Source: CAZLFQ01 sp964558975 (GTDB taxonomy: Bacteria > Pseudomonadota > Alphaproteobacteria > Rickettsiales > Midichloriaceae). Taken from it: DNA of 56,430 bases. The notes beneath the pieces were generated by a model. The model saw nothing but the letters and a program-made list of their open reading frames with translations, was not told the origin of the DNA and searched no databases. The stretch lies in NCBI GenBank assembly GCA_964558975.1, contig CAZLFQ010000005.1, positions 1-56,430 of the forward strand, in the 5' to 3' direction. The translations under genes and the position numbers were made by a program. Shown one piece after another: positions 43,102-51,346 of the stretch (its first letter is position 1; each line of letters begins with the position of its first letter).

Positions 43102-43152
43102 GAATCGCTTAAGACACTCAAAACTAGAGAAATAAAGCAATTTAAATGCTAA

Positions 43153-43557
43153 TTACTTCTTCTTTGCTAGCAAATCCCTGATCTCTTTCAACAAAACAAC
43201 TTCCTGATTAAGTACTGGTTTTTCTTGTACCTTTTGTTCCTCACTACGCTTTAAAGTATTTAAAGCTTTTATGGCTAGAAATATTGCAAAAGCAATTATC
43301 GTAAAATCTACCACACTTTGAATGAACATACCGTATTTTAAAGTCACAGCTTCTGCACCATCCTGAGCTTCCTTTAATACTATTGATAATTTGGAAAAAT
43401 CAACACCTCCAATCAATAGGCCAATTGGGGGCATAAGCACTCCATCAACCATAGCAGAAACTATTTTACCAAAAGCTGCACCAATAATTATACCCACAGC
43501 CATGTCAACAACATTGCCACGCATTGCAAATTCTTTAAATTCTTTTATGAAGCTCAT
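43153..43557 (-). CDS. mscL: large-conductance mechanosensitive channel MscL
   Basis: MscL opens under membrane tension to release solutes in osmotic downshock. The 134-residue product has the standard form. The N-terminal amphipathic helix reads FIKEFKEFAMRGNVVDMAVGIIIG, leading into TM1 with AAFGKIVSAMVDGVLMPPIGLLIGG. A periplasmic loop, TM2 (YGMFIQSVVDFTIIAFAIFLAIKAL) and a charged C-terminal helix (VLLKEIRDLLAKK) follow. It is a single gene with its own promoter at 43578-43606. Confidence 0.97.
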   Translation of the reverse strand: MSFIKEFKEFAMRGNVVDMAVGIIIGAAFGKIVSAMVDGVLMPPIGLLIGGVDFSKLSIVLKEAQDGAEAVTLKYGMFIQSVVDFTIIAFAIFLAIKALNTLKRSEEQKVQEKPVLNQEVVLLKEIRDLLAKKK

Positions 43558-43577
43558 AATTTTTAAAAAATGTTTAT

Positions 43578-43606
43578 TATCTAAATTTAGGATGACTAAT
43601 TTACAA
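43578..43606 (-). promoter_or_regulatory. mscL promoter candidate
   Basis: On the minus strand TTGTAA (43606-43601) and TAGATA (43583-43578) are separated by 17 bases, 20 bases ahead of the mscL ATG. Confidence 0.45.
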
Positions 43607-43624
43607 CTCTAAAACAAGAGCGAT

Positions 43625-44380
43625 TTATAAATCACCTAGTTTTAACCTACCAATAATATCATAGATAAGCTTCTCTCTATTAGACTTTGTACTTTTAATT
43701 GCAGGAATAATTTTAGCTAAAAACTGATCATCACAGTCTAATGATTGGTCATCATGTTCAAAGTGAACTCCTGATAAAACTACATTTCCTTTACCATATC
43801 TAATATGAACTATTGCAGGAGTTCGATCATAGTATGACCCCATAATATCTACATCAGAACATTTTTCTGCGCCGCTAAAATAGCCTCCCCCATTATAGTA
43901 TAATGCTACTTTTCCCGAAGTTGCAGCTGAGATTTCTACAGCTCTTGCACCACTGTTATTTTCATAACTGTATTTACCAAAATTCGGCCCAATCATCTTA
44001 TCTGGAAAAAATGCTAACTCACGCTCCCCTAACACTTCATGCTCACCACCTTTATCAAATTCTACATATCCAGACGCATAGTAAGCACCAGCACAAATAC
44101 CTAAATATGCTCCGCCACCCAATACAAAGCTTTTTATTCTTTGGTTACCTTCACCATTGAGTTTTTTGGCATATAGCAGATCCTCTCCACCTGACATAAC
44201 TATAAGGTCTGCATCTCGAGCCCAATCTTTTTCAATAATTTGCTGAGCATTTATCATTTCAATTTTGCATTCTTTACCTAGAAATTTTTTTAACATACTT
44301 ATAATCTGGTACATCGATTCTTCACTAACACCTTCGTCTAAGTAAATATAGATAACACGCTTTTTATAATGCAATTTCAT
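43625..44380 (-). CDS. glutamine amidotransferase-like protein (BPL_N type)
   Basis: The product of about 251 residues has a class I glutamine amidotransferase-like fold. The nucleophile elbow is LGICAGAYYAS, following FVLGGGAYLG. YLDEGVSEESMYQIISMLKK and LIVMSGGEDLLYAKKLNGEG come earlier, and RYGKGNVVLSGVHFEHDD later, with a His that could complete the active site. This matches the BPL_N family (the N-terminal domain of eukaryotic biotin-protein ligase), whose bacterial members have unknown substrate. I start at ATG 44380 because the promoter at 44405-44433 would leave only a three-base leader for the TTG at 44395. Confidence 0.8.
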   Translation of the reverse strand: MKLHYKKRVIYIYLDEGVSEESMYQIISMLKKFLGKECKIEMINAQQIIEKDWARDADLIVMSGGEDLLYAKKLNGEGNQRIKSFVLGGGAYLGICAGAYYASGYVEFDKGGEHEVLGERELAFFPDKMIGPNFGKYSYENNSGARAVEISAATSGKVALYYNGGGYFSGAEKCSDVDIMGSYYDRTPAIVHIRYGKGNVVLSGVHFEHDDQSLDCDDQFLAKIIPAIKSTKSNREKLIYDIIGRLKLGDL

Positions 44381-44404
44381 ATATTCTTTGAGCAAATAAT
44401 TTAC

Positions 44405-44433
44405 TTTATAATTCAGCCTTAGCTGCTATTCAA
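44405..44433 (-). promoter_or_regulatory. promoter of the BPL_N-like gene
   Basis: On the minus strand TTGAAT (44433-44428) and TATAAA (44410-44405) are 17 bases apart. The start of transcription near 44398 supports the ATG at 44380 as the true start codon. A palindrome (44433-44442) touches the -35 element. Confidence 0.6.
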
Positions 44434-44442
44434 GCTTAAGCT
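44433..44442. promoter_or_regulatory. palindrome AGCTTAAGCT, possible MarR-type site
   Basis: This perfect ten-base palindrome overlaps the end of the -35 element of the minus-strand promoter. It contains the hexamers AGCTTA and TAAGCT, which recur in the palindrome at 44490-44501. Confidence 0.3.
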
Positions 44443-44489
44443 GTTGCAATTATTTAATTTCAAAACTTGATTATTTATTAAAAATATAG

Positions 44490-44501
44490 TAAGCTAGCTT
44501 A
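44490..44501. promoter_or_regulatory. palindrome TAAGCTAGCTTA, likely MarR operator
   Basis: A perfect 12-base palindrome lies 19 bases ahead of the marR start codon. Possible -10 (TATTAT, 44500-44505) and weak -35 sequences flank it. MarR proteins usually bind such palindromes over their own promoters, so it is a good candidate operator for the marR-emrAB operon. Confidence 0.45.
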
Positions 44502-44520
44502 TTATATACATGCTTATATT

Positions 44521-44964
44521 ATGCAAATAGATCCTAACAAAAGTTTTGGTTTTTTAATTCATGACATTGCTCGCCTGATGTGCAAAGCATTTGATAAGAA
44601 GGCACAAACATTAGGACTGACTAGATCCCAATGGACTGTACTAATTCATCTGAGGAGACAGGATGGTCTAAAACAAGCGGATTTGGCTAACTTATTAGAA
44701 GTACAGCCTATATCTCTTACTCGACTTATTGATAGATTAGTAAATAAAGGTTGGGTTGTTAGAAAAAAAGACCCTGTTGATAGAAGGGCTAAAAGAATTT
44801 TTCTAACAGCAAAAGTAAAACCACTGACCGGTAAATTACTAGAACTGGGTAAAAAAACGCGAGAAGAAGCTCTTAAAGGTCTTGATAAAACGAACATAGA
44901 TAAGTTGATGGGTATGCTACTTGATATTCGAGCGAATGTAACAGCAATTAATATACAAAAATAA
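44521..44964 (+). CDS. MarR family transcriptional regulator
   Basis: The 147-residue product is a winged-helix dimeric repressor. The helix-turn-helix lies in SQWTVLIHLRRQDGLKQADLANLLEVQPISLTRLIDRLVNKGW (about residues 37-79). The wing follows with KDPVDRRAKRIFLTAK, which holds the DxR motif of the family. A C-terminal dimerisation helix completes it. It is the first gene of a three-gene operon with an EmrA-like adaptor and an EmrB-like pump, the arrangement of emrRAB. It is therefore likely to repress its own operon and release it upon binding a small aromatic ligand. Confidence 0.93.
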   Translation: MQIDPNKSFGFLIHDIARLMCKAFDKKAQTLGLTRSQWTVLIHLRRQDGLKQADLANLLEVQPISLTRLIDRLVNKGWVVRKKDPVDRRAKRIFLTAKVKPLTGKLLELGKKTREEALKGLDKTNIDKLMGMLLDIRANVTAINIQK

Positions 44965-44969
44965 ATGTG

Positions 44970-46040
44970 ATGAAGCGTTATTTGAAGCATATTTGGAAAA
45001 ATGACGGGCAACCAGTAAATATGAAATTGGCAACAATTTTGTTTGGCCCACTGATTATTCTAATTCTTGCATTTGGCTTATACTTATTTGGCAACAGATA
45101 TGTCTCAACAGACAACGCATATGTTAAAGCGGATAAAGCTATGTTAAGCGCTGAAGTTTCTGGGAAAATAAGCGAAGTGCTAATAAAAGATAATTCACGC
45201 GTTTCTAAAGGAGAGACACTAATCATTTTGGATGCTGAGCCATTCCAAATAGCTGTAACAAAAGCTGAAGCCAATTTGATACATGTAAAAGCAGAAATCG
45301 AAGGAATGAGATCTGAATACCTTCAAAAACTCGCCGAACTTACTAAAGCTGAAGAAGCTGTAAGCTATAATAAAAAAGAAGCTATTAGATATAAAGAACT
45401 TGCAGATAAGCTTGCTGGCACTAAACAAAAGAGTGACCAAGCTCAACATGACTTACATTCTTCTGAAAGCTCAAGAGACGCGGCAGGACAAGAAGCTGAG
45501 GCATTAAAAGCTAAATTGGGTGGAGATCCTAACATTGCCGCCGAAGATCATCCAAACTACAAACTTGCTCTTTCAGAACTAGAAAAGGCTAAATTAGATT
45601 TATCACGAATTAACATCACTGCTCCAGCTGATGGAGTTCTAACAAATGTAGAAACAGATGTAGGCGAATACATTACTGCAGGTCTTCCAATCTTTACTTT
45701 GGTCAATGATAATAACCAATGGATTGAAGCTAATTTCAAAGAAACAGATCTGACAAATGTTAAAGTTGGCCAGTTGGCTGATATAGAGATCGATACCTTC
45801 CCAGGCATCACCTGGAAAGCAAAGGTTACAAGTATCACTCCAGCCACTGGTTCTGAATTCTCAATATTGCCACCTCAAAACAGCTCTGGAAATTGGGTAA
45901 AAGTAGTGCAAAGAATAATGATTAAACTTGAACTTGAAGACAACAAAGACAAGCCAAAATTAACCGCAGGAATGAGTGCGTTTGTTAAAGTCGACACAGA
46001 ACATAGTCGGGTAGGAAGATTTTTTGGATTAGATAAATAA
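44970..46040 (+). CDS. HlyD/EmrA family membrane-fusion protein
   Basis: The product of about 356 residues has an N-terminal membrane helix (about residues 20-42) and then the two halves of a biotinyl-lipoyl-like domain: YVSTDNAYVKADKAMLSAEVSGKI and later LSRINITAPADGVLTNVETDVGEYI. A long coiled-coil hairpin lies between them (about residues 90-190). This is the EmrA adaptor form, which links an inner-membrane MFS pump to an outer-membrane channel. The ATG at 44970 is preferred over the GTG at 44967. It lies five bases after marR and 11 bases before the emrB-like gene. No TolC gene is adjacent. Confidence 0.92.
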   Translation: MKRYLKHIWKNDGQPVNMKLATILFGPLIILILAFGLYLFGNRYVSTDNAYVKADKAMLSAEVSGKISEVLIKDNSRVSKGETLIILDAEPFQIAVTKAEANLIHVKAEIEGMRSEYLQKLAELTKAEEAVSYNKKEAIRYKELADKLAGTKQKSDQAQHDLHSSESSRDAAGQEAEALKAKLGGDPNIAAEDHPNYKLALSELEKAKLDLSRINITAPADGVLTNVETDVGEYITAGLPIFTLVNDNNQWIEANFKETDLTNVKVGQLADIEIDTFPGITWKAKVTSITPATGSEFSILPPQNSSGNWVKVVQRIMIKLELEDNKDKPKLTAGMSAFVKVDTEHSRVGRFFGLDK

Positions 46041-46051
46041 TCAATGGTCAA

Positions 46052-47584
46052 ATGTCGGATATTGCAATCCAACCAAAACAACTAAATAAAGGTATGATTA
46101 CCATATCGGTAATGCTTGCAACCATTATGCAAGTACTTGATACAACTATTGCAAACGTTGCTCTCCCACACATGCAGGGCAGCCTATCTGCAACGCAGGA
46201 TCAAATTACATGGGTATTAACTTCATATATCGTAGCATCTGCAATTATGACTCTACCAACTGGCTGGCTTGCAGGACGATATGGTAGGAAAAAAATTTTT
46301 CTTTTAGCAATCTTTGGATTCACTATTACTTCTCTACTATGTGGAATATCATCTTCACTTAATGAGATGGTAATTTACAGGCTCATGCAAGGTGCGTTTG
46401 GAGCAGCTCTAATCCCAATATCTCAATCAGTTCTTCTTGATATAAACCCAAAAGAAAAACATGGCGCAGCAATGGCCCTCTGGGGAGTTGGTATAATGAT
46501 CGGCCCAATCCTCGGGCCAACTTTAGGCGGCTACTTAACGGAATATTATAATTGGCGCTGGGTGTTTTTTATAAATTTGCCAGTAGGCGTTATTTCTTTT
46601 TTAGGCGTCTCTGCATTTTTAGAAGAGACTGAATCTATTGATCGTCCATTCGATAAATTTGGGTTTTTAACACTTAGCCTTACAATTGGAGCAATTCAAT
46701 TAATATTAGATCGAGGCGAACAACTTGACTGGCTAGAATCAAAAGAGATCATTATATACTGCTGTCTCACAGTATCAGCATTTTGGATGTTCTTATGGCA
46801 TTCACACTATGCAATTCATCCTTTCTTAAGCCCAGCAATGTTTGCAGATAGAAACTTTATAACATCACTAATATTCATCTTTTTCGTGGGAATTATTTTA
46901 TTAGCAACACTTGCTCTACTTCCACCATACATGCAAAATTTAATGGGATATCCAGTTTTAGATGTGGGAATTTTAATGGCACCTCGTGGTGTTGGCACAA
47001 TGCTTGCCATGATTATAGTCGGCAAAACTTCTGAGAAAATTGATCCTCGCATATCGATTTTTTCTGGCTTAGTTTTAATCGCATTTTCACTATGGCAGAT
47101 GTCTGGATTCACAACTTTTGTCCCAGAGCATCTAATTGTAGAAAGCGGCTTTATTCAAGGGCTTGGGCTTGGCTTTATTTTTGTTCCACTCAGTACAATT
47201 GCATTTGCTACCCTCGAGCCAAAATATAGAACTGAAGCAGCAAGCTTGTTTAGTTTAATGCGAAATCTTGGCAGCAGTATTGGAGTATCTATTGTCGTTA
47301 CTGTATTAAGTAAAAAAATTCAAATTAACCATGCTTATATTGGCGAAAACATCACGCCTTACAACCTAGATTTAATTAGAAAAGTATTCCCACAAATAAG
47401 CCGTACTGATTTGCTTTCTCTTAAGATCATTGATGTTGAAGTAAACCGCCAAGCCGCATCTATAGCTTATATAAATGACTTCTATATGATGATGTGGATT
47501 GTAATAATTGCTATGCCTATGGTAATTCTACTAAAGAATCCAAATCAGAAAAAACCTGATCAAGCACCCGTAGCAAATGAATAA
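46052..47584 (+). CDS. EmrB/QacA-type (DHA2) drug:proton antiporter
   Basis: The 510-residue protein has 14 predicted transmembrane helices of the DHA2 family. TM1 carries MLATIMQVLDTTIANVALPHMQGSL. GWLAGRYGRKKIFL is motif A, and GPILGPTLGGYLTEYYNWRWVFFINLP combines motif C with the following loop (about residues 150-176). Partnered with the EmrA-like protein, it should export hydrophobic drugs. The operon is headed by the MarR regulator. Its end overlaps by 25 bases with the convergent COG2509 gene. Confidence 0.93.
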   Translation: MSDIAIQPKQLNKGMITISVMLATIMQVLDTTIANVALPHMQGSLSATQDQITWVLTSYIVASAIMTLPTGWLAGRYGRKKIFLLAIFGFTITSLLCGISSSLNEMVIYRLMQGAFGAALIPISQSVLLDINPKEKHGAAMALWGVGIMIGPILGPTLGGYLTEYYNWRWVFFINLPVGVISFLGVSAFLEETESIDRPFDKFGFLTLSLTIGAIQLILDRGEQLDWLESKEIIIYCCLTVSAFWMFLWHSHYAIHPFLSPAMFADRNFITSLIFIFFVGIILLATLALLPPYMQNLMGYPVLDVGILMAPRGVGTMLAMIIVGKTSEKIDPRISIFSGLVLIAFSLWQMSGFTTFVPEHLIVESGFIQGLGLGFIFVPLSTIAFATLEPKYRTEAASLFSLMRNLGSSIGVSIVVTVLSKKIQINHAYIGENITPYNLDLIRKVFPQISRTDLLSLKIIDVEVNRQAASIAYINDFYMMMWIVIIAMPMVILLKNPNQKKPDQAPVANE

Positions 47585-49185
47585 CTTTTTGCAACTGCTT
47601 CTGCAATTTTAATTCCATCAACGCCTGCAGAAAGAATTCCACCAGCATAACCAGCGCCTTCGCCAGCTGGGAATAATCCTTTGGTGTTTAAACTTTGTAG
47701 CGATTCATCGCGTTTGATTCGTATGGGTGATGACGTTCGCGTTTCCACACCGGTTAGTACTGCATCAGCCATATCAAAACCTTTTATCTTACGGCCAAAA
47801 GCAGGAAGTGCTTCGCGAATTGCCGTGATAGCGAAATCAGGAAGGCAAGATGAAAGATCTGTGGGCATAACGCTTGGTTTATAAGAAGGAATAACACTAC
47901 GCAAAGATGTTGATGGTTTGCCAGCAACAAAGTCACCAACTAATTGTGCAGGGGCTGCATATGTACCACCACCAGCAACAAATGCGGCTGATTCCCATTT
48001 GCGCTGAAAATCAATTCCTGAAAGTGGTGAATCTGGATAATCATCTGGAGTAATTCCAACAACTATTCCTGAATTAGCATTACGTTCAGCACGCGAGTAT
48101 TGACTCATGCCGTTAGTAACAACTCGACCTACTTCTGATGTTGCAGCCACTACTGTTCCACCAGGGCACATACAAAAACTATATACATCGCGACCATTAG
48201 AAGCATGGTGCACTAATTTATAATCAGCGGCACCTAAAATTGGGTTACCTGCACATGCGCCAAATCGCGCTTCATCAATAATTGACTGCGGATGCTCAAT
48301 TCTAAAGCCAATTGAGAAAGGCTTCGCCTCAACATATACACCACGATCATATAACATTTGAAATGTATCACGAGAACTATGACCTATTGCTAATACTACA
48401 TGATCGGAAGCTATGTGTTCACCGTTTTCAAGAACTACACCTTTTATTTGTCGCGCGCCGTCACTAGTTACTTCAATATCCAAATCTGTCACGCGGTTTT
48501 GAAAGCGATATTCACCACCAAGTGCTTCGATAGACTTACGCATATTTTCGACCATCTTTACTAGACGGAATGTACCAATATGAGGCTTTGCTTCTGTTAA
48601 AATTTCTTCTGGGGCTTCTGCTTTAACAAACTCAGTTAGAACTTTACGACCTAAATGACGTGGGTCTTTAATTTGACTATAAAGCTTGCCATCCGAAAAC
48701 GTGCCTGCCCCACCCTCACCATATTGTACATTCGACTCTGTATTCAGTTCCGATTGACGCCACAAACGCCATGTATCTTTTGTACGTTCGCGAACCACTT
48801 TTCCACGATCTAAAATAATTGGTCTAAAACCCATCTGAGCCAATATTAATGCTGCAAAAAGCCCACATGGCCCTGCCCCAATTACTATTGGTCGATGAGA
48901 AAGATTTTTAGGTGCTTTTGCAACAAATTGATAATCCATATTTGGAGTAGGCTGGACACGTATATCATCTTTAAGTCTTGTTAAAACTTCTGCCTCATTT
49001 TTAATTTCTACATCTAGGGTGTAAATGAGGAATATTGCAGATCTTTTTCTTGCATCATTCGCACGACGAAATACTGTACATGACATCAAATCTTGAGGAT
49101 TAATGCCCAAGCGAGATATGGCCGCCTTAGCTATCGCTTCGGGCTTGTGATCAAGCGGAAGTTTAATTTCTGTTAAGCGGAGCAT
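47560..49185 (-). CDS. COG2509-type FAD-dependent dehydrogenase
   Basis: The 541-residue flavoprotein has an N-terminal small domain of about 90 residues (LDHKPEAIAKAAISRLGINP). The FAD-binding motif follows (VIGAGPCGLFAALILAQMGFRPIILDRG, about residues 97-124). Further features are GGAGTFSDGKLYSQIKDPRH, FCMCPGGTVVAATSEVGRVVTNGMS and, at the end, GLFPAGEGAGYAGGILSAGVDGIKIAEAV. Members of this uncharacterised family resemble HI0933/YhiN flavoproteins. The physiological substrate is unknown. It is a single gene that converges on the emrB-like gene. Confidence 0.88.
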   Translation of the reverse strand: MLRLTEIKLPLDHKPEAIAKAAISRLGINPQDLMSCTVFRRANDARKRSAIFLIYTLDVEIKNEAEVLTRLKDDIRVQPTPNMDYQFVAKAPKNLSHRPIVIGAGPCGLFAALILAQMGFRPIILDRGKVVRERTKDTWRLWRQSELNTESNVQYGEGGAGTFSDGKLYSQIKDPRHLGRKVLTEFVKAEAPEEILTEAKPHIGTFRLVKMVENMRKSIEALGGEYRFQNRVTDLDIEVTSDGARQIKGVVLENGEHIASDHVVLAIGHSSRDTFQMLYDRGVYVEAKPFSIGFRIEHPQSIIDEARFGACAGNPILGAADYKLVHHASNGRDVYSFCMCPGGTVVAATSEVGRVVTNGMSQYSRAERNANSGIVVGITPDDYPDSPLSGIDFQRKWESAAFVAGGGTYAAPAQLVGDFVAGKPSTSLRSVIPSYKPSVMPTDLSSCLPDFAITAIREALPAFGRKIKGFDMADAVLTGVETRTSSPIRIKRDESLQSLNTKGLFPAGEGAGYAGGILSAGVDGIKIAEAVAKSYSFATGA

Positions 49186-49250
49186 GTAGTGCTTTTGAGA
49201 CTATTAATAGCCCAGCATAGTAGCCTAAAATGGCAGGAATATCTAGGAAA

Positions 49251-49269
49251 AGTTGATTTTTCAATCAAC
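49251..49269 (-). terminator. hairpin at the end of phnA
   Basis: GTTGATT (49269-49263) and AATCAAC (49258-49252) on the minus strand form a 7-bp stem over a GAAA tetraloop and are followed by TTTT. It overlaps the last codons of phnA. The T-run is short, so termination may be partial. Confidence 0.45.
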
Positions 49270-49608
49270 AACCTTTCTCACAAACTCGGACTTGAGCCCC
49301 ATTGCACCCATCCCTGGAATTTTACAATCGATGTCATGATCGCCACCAACAAGACGTATGTTTTTAACTTTTGTTCCAGCTTTTACTGCAGATGACGACC
49401 CTTTTATTTTCAGATCTTTAATAACCATAACTGTATCGCCGTCCTTTAACTCCACGCCATTTGAATCGCGAATAATCGTATTAATATCGTCACTATTATT
49501 TTCTTCCCCCGCCGTCCATTCATGACCGCACTCTGGACAAACAAGTAAGCTACCATTTTCATAGGCATACTCAGAATTACATTTTGGACATGGTGGTAGT
49601 TCGCTCAT
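49261..49608 (-). CDS. phnA: zinc-ribbon protein PhnA/YjdM
   Basis: The 115-residue protein has an N-terminal zinc ribbon (CPKCNSEYAYENGSLLVCPEC, residues about 7-27) and the PhnA C-terminal domain. That domain is marked by DSNGVELKDGDTVMVIKDLKIKG and by IDCKIPGMGAMGLKSEFVRKV. Despite the name, PhnA proteins are not shown to use phosphonates; they are small, stable proteins of unclear function. The length is usual. It has its own promoter at 49639-49667 and a hairpin at its end, so it is monocistronic. Confidence 0.93.
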   Translation of the reverse strand: MSELPPCPKCNSEYAYENGSLLVCPECGHEWTAGEENNSDDINTIIRDSNGVELKDGDTVMVIKDLKIKGSSSAVKAGTKVKNIRLVGGDHDIDCKIPGMGAMGLKSEFVRKVVD

Positions 49609-49638
49609 GATCTCTCACTGAATTTAATTATTAGAAAT

Positions 49639-49667
49639 GTGATAACAGGCTGCTGGTAGTTAGTCAA
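49639..49667 (-). promoter_or_regulatory. phnA promoter
   Basis: On the minus strand TTGACT (49667-49662) and TATCAC (49644-49639) are separated by 17 bases, about 30 bases ahead of the ATG at 49608. Confidence 0.5.
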
Positions 49668-49693
49668 ATTATTAAAATTGCACAGCCTTGCTT

Positions 49694-49779
49694 CGGATTC
49701 GAAGAATCCGTTAATGTGTGCTCGAATTTGCTAAGAGCCGCCTTCGGCGCGCAAATTCGCCCCCCAACGCACACATTAA
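49694..49779. repeat. compound nested palindromic element
   Basis: Two hairpins abut. The first is CGGATTC (49694-49700), loop GAA, GAATCCG (49704-49710). The second has three nested stems: TTAATGTGTGC (49711-49721) with GCACACATTAA (49769-49779), CGAATTTGC (49723-49731) with GCAAATTCG (49751-49759), and GCCG (49737-49740) with CGGC (49745-49748). All arms are perfect. The element is GC-richer than its surroundings and has the look of a REP-like or other palindromic insertion. The 310-base gap that holds it contains no gene. Confidence 0.65.
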
Positions 49780-49863
49780 CTACTTCTTCTCATGAAGAGA
49801 ATAATTTGTAACTAGAGATAGGATTTTTCTCAGATCTATATGGTATCTTTTTCGGACTAGATA

Positions 49864-49891
49864 TTGTCAAACCTGAATATATCTTTATCCT
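49864..49891 (+). promoter_or_regulatory. promoter of the orphan gene at 49919
   Basis: TTGTCA (49864-49869) and TATCCT (49886-49891) are separated by 16 bases. The leader to ATG 49919 would be about 20 bases. Confidence 0.5.
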
Positions 49892-49918
49892 CAATAACAT
49901 AACGTATTCTGTACCAGT

Positions 49919-50728
49919 ATGTTCAAAAGAATTATCCTAAATTTTATCTTGCCAAGGCTACTCAAGAAAAAATCACCTAAAGTAATTCCAAGAAGTGGAG
50001 ATGAAGCAAAAAAAATGGATTGCTATAGTGTCTTTTTATGCGAAAAAAATGGTAACGCCAAATATAGCATCGTTGGATACAATAAAAAAAATGGAGCATT
50101 CAAAGTTTTAGCAATAGATAAGGAAAACCACTTTACTAAACAAGAAACATTAAGCTTGGATGAAGTTCAAAAGTATCAATTTCGAATCACCCATTACTAC
50201 AAACATTACAACCTACAATACGATAATTTCAACAAAACAGCTTTTTATTACGTTTCTATGTTTGATAAGTTTATAGTTAACTGTAAAATCTTTTTAGAAT
50301 ACATATTTCAGTCTCATTATAATCATAAACCTTTTGTCACAATCAAAAGAATGGAATTGCTGAGATTTTTGATTAGAAAGCATCTTGATCAAAAATATAA
50401 TTTTTCATCGCCACTAGATTCGACTGGAAGCGGGATTCATTTTATTAATATTATGACAGATCTATATTCCATTAGATGGGCTTCTCATCCTGATAATGAA
50501 AATGAAAGGCAGAAACTAAGAATATATCTTAATTCTCTTGTCGATTCAGAAGATTTAAAATTTGACAACAATCTATATTCAATTACTAACAAAGCAATTG
50601 GCACTTTAGAAAGACATGAATTGGAGGAAAAACGACATAATTCAAGTTGGTGGTTACAATTCTGGATTGCAATTTTCACTCTCGTTAATGCCTTAGCTTT
50701 ACTTTTCGAACTTTATTATAAAAAGTAA
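49919..50728 (+). CDS. hypothetical protein with C-terminal membrane anchor
   Basis: The 269-residue product is not recognised. It is basic and rich in Lys, Asn, Tyr and Phe, with a soluble region of about 235 residues. One C-terminal transmembrane helix (WWLQFWIAIFTLVNALALLF) ends in a short basic tail (ELYYKK), like a tail-anchored protein. The N-terminal FKRIILNFILPRLLKKK could be an amphipathic or weak membrane helix. A sigma70 promoter precedes it. It is flanked by a compound palindrome upstream and a long hairpin downstream, and the gene is visibly more AT-rich and Lys/Asn-rich than its neighbours. Recent acquisition is possible. Confidence 0.65.
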   Translation: MFKRIILNFILPRLLKKKSPKVIPRSGDEAKKMDCYSVFLCEKNGNAKYSIVGYNKKNGAFKVLAIDKENHFTKQETLSLDEVQKYQFRITHYYKHYNLQYDNFNKTAFYYVSMFDKFIVNCKIFLEYIFQSHYNHKPFVTIKRMELLRFLIRKHLDQKYNFSSPLDSTGSGIHFINIMTDLYSIRWASHPDNENERQKLRIYLNSLVDSEDLKFDNNLYSITNKAIGTLERHELEEKRHNSSWWLQFWIAIFTLVNALALLFELYYKK

Positions 50729-50779
50729 TGAAAGTACGCAGTGGTAAGGGTTGGGGAAAGGAGCAAGTACTTTCATTAC
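50725..50779 (+). repeat. 13-bp inverted repeat with G-rich loop
   Basis: GTAATGAAAGTAC (50725-50737) and GTACTTTCATTAC (50767-50779) are perfect inverted arms. The 29-base loop (50738-50766) has runs of two, three, four and two G with almost no C. The left arm includes the stop codon of the orphan gene. It may act as a 3' stabiliser, and the loop could form a two-tier G-quadruplex. Confidence 0.55.
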
Positions 50780-50804
50780 ACTAAAAATGGTTTGCGTTAG
50801 CAAA

Positions 50805-51284
50805 CTAAACACGACCTAACGCTACCAAAGCCTCACCTTGGATTTTATATTTAATAGAGCTACTAGCTTTTCCTGAAAAACCAAGGGAACTATAGAATTT
50901 ATTTGCATCTATATTACTTTGGCTTGCACCAACATCCAAACGCCCGCAACCATTTTTGATTGCATCCTTAGCAACATGAGCTATTAGTTTTTTGCCAAGA
51001 CCTTTGCCACGAAATTCTTGATCAATGAAAATCAAATCTAAATGGCGAACTTTCATACCACGTACAAAATTCATCCAGTCATAAGAAATTGCGAAACCGA
51101 TAGCTTGCTCTTGCTGCCATACTATCCAACATGACATTATCTTTTTTGACCCCAAACATGTTTTTAGGAAATCATCTGCCGAAGATTTAGCGACATCTCC
51201 ATGATGTGACGCTAATTTTTGCAACATATCTGACGCAAGTGGAGCATCAACCCTGCGAAATTTTTTGATCGTTGTTTTTGCCAT
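50805..51284 (-). CDS. GNAT family N-acetyltransferase
   Basis: The 159-residue product has the GNAT fold. The acetyl-CoA-binding motif A is present as HLDLIFIDQEFRGKGLGKKLIAHVAKDAI (about residues 81-109), with the Q/RxxGxG/A core EFRGKGLG. Motif B follows as NGCGRLDVGASQSNIDANKFYSSLGFS. The N-terminal half, which sets substrate choice, is not diagnostic. It could acetylate a small amine or a protein N-terminus. It is a single gene on the minus strand between the G-rich hairpin and a secreted protein gene. Confidence 0.9.
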   Translation of the reverse strand: MAKTTIKKFRRVDAPLASDMLQKLASHHGDVAKSSADDFLKTCLGSKKIMSCWIVWQQEQAIGFAISYDWMNFVRGMKVRHLDLIFIDQEFRGKGLGKKLIAHVAKDAIKNGCGRLDVGASQSNIDANKFYSSLGFSGKASSSIKYKIQGEALVALGRV

Positions 51285-51346
51285 TTTATACCTTTGGAGT
51301 CCCAGCTTCTATTAATTGACGAATTAATAAACTCAACTTACAAGCT

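Noticed and set aside
50738..50766. Canonical four-run G-quadruplex
   Set aside because: Only two of the four runs have three or more G, so at most a weaker two-tier form is possible.
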